Shown one piece after another: positions 32,095-34,507 of a DNA stretch of 34,507 bases. Within the stretch, counting starts at the first letter, position 1; every line of letters starts with the position of its first letter. Origin of the DNA: an uncultured Flavobacteriaceae bacterium (GTDB lineage: Bacteria; Bacteroidota; Bacteroidia; Flavobacteriales; Flavobacteriaceae); NCBI GenBank assembly GCA_905182835.1, contig CAJJDI010000047.1, positions 1 through 34,507 on the forward strand, written 5' to 3'. A program made the position numbers and the translations under genes. The notes under the pieces were generated by a model. That model was not told the origin of the DNA. It worked only from the letters and a program-made list of their open reading frames with translations, and made no database searches.

Positions 32095-34507
32095 TTAGTA
32101 ATTTAAGTAGATCCAACTCGTTATTGGTTCCTTATTTGAGTTAAAATATATAATATAAAAATATGTTCCTACAGGAAGTATTTCACCTTCTTGGTCTGTG
32201 CCACACCACTGGTCAACATATTCATTTAATTCGTAAACTTTAACTCCGTATCTATTAAAAACTTCTGCTTTTTGAATGTCTTCTCTATCTTCTAAATGGT
32301 CTAAAATTAAGCAATCGTTAATTCCATCACCGTTCGGAGATAACCCTTGCGGTTGATCAACACAATAGCTATTTTGATAGAGATCAACCTGTATAGTTGT
32401 TGAACTCCAACAAGAAGTGATATCATCAAATACACTTACAGTAAACTCTCCTGACTCTCCATTAATATCATCTAAGTTATATGTTGACTCTGGACCCACT
32501 TGTATATCTAATCCATCTAAAGACCAGTAATATGTTAAGGAGTTTAGTTCATTAGCGTTAGTAACCTCCACTTCAATAATATGGCTTTCATTGACACATT
32601 TAATAATATTATCGTCAACAGCAACTAAATCAGGAACAGGGAAAAATTCTACTAGAATTTCATCAGTAAATGTACAGTCAGTGTCGTTTATTATAATATT
32701 AGCACTGTAAAATGCAGTCTCTGTTACTGCAAGATTTACATTACTTTCTCCTTCAATTAAATTACCATCCATGTACCAGCTAATTGTTGAATTGTTTGGT
32801 AATCCACCTGCGTCTAACATAATCTCATCTCCTTCACAATTTGCATTACCGGAATCTAAAAGAATATCTTCACCAAGATCTAAATCACCAATATTAAAAC
32901 TACCCGCAGAAATAAATACCGCAGAATCATACACTGTATCTCCATCATCAGCTACTACTAATTTAATATGATAAAGCTCATTTGGAATTACATTTGCTTC
33001 AGCAGTCATTGGGATAGTGTGACCAATAAAATTAGTTGGACTAGTTAAAGTAGGTAATCCTCCTGGTCCATAGTAATTTCCAAAAAACTCTGGGTTTACT
33101 GATTCACATCCAGCATTAAATTGTTCATCTCTTACTGTCAGCACAGAGATAGGATCTACTGTCCCTGGAACAATTGCAAGATTTGTTGTGACTCCTTGTG
33201 TATCGGTTAATAAAAAAGCAAATGCATCAGTAAATGTACACTGGAATGTTCCATATTCCTCTGCTGCAAAAATAAAATCAAAACTCATATAATCTGTTAC
33301 TGGCACAAAATCAAATTCAATTATAGATGCATTATTTGTGTCTCCATCATTTAAACCTGGAATGAAAGCTTCTAAATCTGCATCACCAGGCCAGTCATAA
33401 GTACCATCTCCTAAAACACCTGTTTCAGGACCTACAGCATTCATAACATCACCAGATGTCATTATCAGCCCACTTTCAAATGGCCATGAAGAGCCGTTAG
33501 CTTCAAAATATCCAATCCCATTTGTAGTACCAAAATTTGAACCAGTACTATAAGTTACATTGAAAGCTTGTGAACATTCTGAGTCAATTAACACCTCAGT
33601 AACTAATTCACTAACTGTATATATTTCAGAATCAGTTGTTATAGCGGGAGGGACTGTAAATATGCATATATCAAACGTTAGATTTTGTAATTCATTAGGC
33701 GTGAAAGAGTAAACTCTAATTCTATATGTTTCTCCAATTGTTAAGCCAGATGCAACACTTTCATTTGCATCACTACAATAAATTTGAGATAAGTCATTAC
33801 AATCGTCTCCTTGATAAAGAACATGATATAAATCATTAGTGTCTCCGTTAATGTTGTATAAGCTAATTGCGTGATTTTCTGAAACTGCTGTAAATTCAAA
33901 CCATACATCATCATCATCTGATCCGCCACAAGCATTCGGCTCACTAGATGGTGTAGCTGCTACTAAAGTTCCACTACCAGATTCAGTACAATTTCCATCA
34001 GGATTAGCAACCAAGGTTGTCACTCCACTACAATTATCATTAGCAGGAGGGCAAGCAAATAGTTGAATAGTATTACTATTAATAACACAATTCACATCTT
34101 GATCATTCGCAATAGATATCACAATATCTGTTAAGAAAGGGTAAGGGCCAAAAGTATAAACTCCAGTTGTAGTTGCACTTTGAGTAGCTCCTCCTTGATT
34201 GTCAGAAATTGTTAAAGAATCTGCATCTCCTAAACTAGTAACATCTACATCAATTAAGAATTGATCTCCGTTGTCACAGTCGTCAACTACTGTGTAGGTA
34301 GCCGCTGGGTTAATACAAGTAGCACAAGCTACCGTGTAATTAATTGGATTTACACTTCCAGAGTCGCAACTTATAGATCCATCAGAGATAATTACAAAAG
34401 ATATTGTATCTCCTGTTGACTGAAAAGTTAGTCCAGATATATCTCCAGCATTACCATAATATGGTTGTGCAGGAGTTAATTCAGTAACTCCATCGGAGTC
34501 ATAGACA
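32095..34507 (-). CDS. Partial T9SS type-B sorted adhesin with choice-of-anchor-L domain
   Basis: The frame is open to the window edge; 803 residues are visible and the N-terminus is cut off. An apparent start at 34122 is only an internal GTG. The visible protein has repeated beta-sandwich segments rich in Asp, Asn, Ser and Thr. A choice-of-anchor-L domain follows, with SGLIMTSGDVMNAVGPE, then EFDFVPVTDYMSFDFIFAAE and EYGTF. Ig-like repeats come next. The C-terminal T9SS type-B sorting domain (gliding-motility-associated) has GLSPNGDGINDC and FNRYGVKVYEL, and ends SWIYLNY. The adjacent PorP/SprF and OmpA genes fit export and surface anchoring by type IX secretion. The binding target is unknown. 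Confidence 0.92.
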   Translation of the reverse strand, partial: VYDSDGVTELTPAQPYYGNAGDISGLTFQSTGDTISFVIISDGSISCDSGSVNPINYTVACATCINPAATYTVVDDCDNGDQFLIDVDVTSLGDADSLTISDNQGGATQSATTTGVYTFGPYPFLTDIVISIANDQDVNCVINSNTIQLFACPPANDNCSGVTTLVANPDGNCTESGSGTLVAATPSSEPNACGGSDDDDVWFEFTAVSENHAISLYNINGDTNDLYHVLYQGDDCNDLSQIYCSDANESVASGLTIGETYRIRVYSFTPNELQNLTFDICIFTVPPAITTDSEIYTVSELVTEVLIDSECSQAFNVTYSTGSNFGTTNGIGYFEANGSSWPFESGLIMTSGDVMNAVGPETGVLGDGTYDWPGDADLEAFIPGLNDGDTNNASIIEFDFVPVTDYMSFDFIFAAEEYGTFQCTFTDAFAFLLTDTQGVTTNLAIVPGTVDPISVLTVRDEQFNAGCESVNPEFFGNYYGPGGLPTLTSPTNFIGHTIPMTAEANVIPNELYHIKLVVADDGDTVYDSAVFISAGSFNIGDLDLGEDILLDSGNANCEGDEIMLDAGGLPNNSTISWYMDGNLIEGESNVNLAVTETAFYSANIIINDTDCTFTDEILVEFFPVPDLVAVDDNIIKCVNESHIIEVEVTNANELNSLTYYWSLDGLDIQVGPESTYNLDDINGESGEFTVSVFDDITSCWSSTTIQVDLYQNSYCVDQPQGLSPNGDGINDCLILDHLEDREDIQKAEVFNRYGVKVYELNEYVDQWCGTDQEGEILPVGTYFYIIYFNSNKEPITSWIYLNY

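Noticed and set aside
32095-34122. Treating the adhesin as a complete 675-residue protein
   Set aside because: The apparent start is an internal GTG, and the frame continues with adhesin-like beta sequence to the window edge.
1-34507. CRISPR array, tRNA, rRNA or IS element
   Set aside because: No regularly spaced repeats, cloverleaf with conserved arms, rRNA blocks or transposase with terminal repeats were seen on reading both strands.

Overview
The window looks like chromosomal DNA from a marine-type member of the Flavobacteriaceae (Bacteroidota); the genus cannot be fixed from this sequence. The DNA is AT-rich and densely coded. Family-typical proteins include PorP/SprF, a T9SS type-B sorted adhesin, DUF4270 and DUF5689 lipoproteins, and CarboxypepD-reg/TonB receptors. 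Several start regions carry the Bacteroidota -7 promoter motif TAnnTTTG. No rRNA, tRNA, CRISPR array or complete mobile element was seen.

Layout. At 1-228 there is a fragment of a recombinase-like reading frame that leaves the window on the minus strand. glmS, a DUF4270 lipoprotein and a half-length GT5 glycogen-synthase-like gene form a minus-strand unit (229-4588). It diverges from a plus-strand unit (4692-9417) of panC, panD, a flippase-like membrane protein, an esterase-fold protein and radA. Next come ileS and a TraR/DksA gene (9488-13274), then a small membrane-protein ORF broken by an in-frame TAG (13311-13535). uvrC, a DUF3108 protein, a tryptophan 2,3-dioxygenase, an M23-family lipoprotein and pgi follow as one tight unit (13694-20080).

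The second half is mostly cell envelope. It opens with a stand-alone TonB-dependent receptor between a probable promoter and a strong terminator (20231-22780), then a small cytochrome-B-like membrane protein. A secreted endonuclease/exonuclease/phosphatase gene diverges from a TonB receptor plus DUF5689 lipoprotein pair (23241-28629). An ASCH-domain gene stands alone. The window ends in a minus-strand adhesin, PorP/SprF and OmpA-family operon (29215-34507), whose adhesin is cut by the window edge.

How the genes work together. The first half is housekeeping: amino-sugar synthesis, pantothenate, DNA repair, tRNA charging and glycolysis. The second half handles outer-membrane uptake and type IX surface export. 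The most noteworthy observation is the isoleucyl-tRNA synthetase, whose HIGH-type signature reads G-I-H-H instead of H-x-G-H. As I recall, that altered motif has been linked to mupirocin hyper-resistance in IleRS2 enzymes. Other points are three enzyme-like proteins that lack expected catalytic or ligand residues (the GT5 protein, the esterase and the M23 protein), the TAG-interrupted small ORF, and a possible secreted-nuclease/TonB uptake module.
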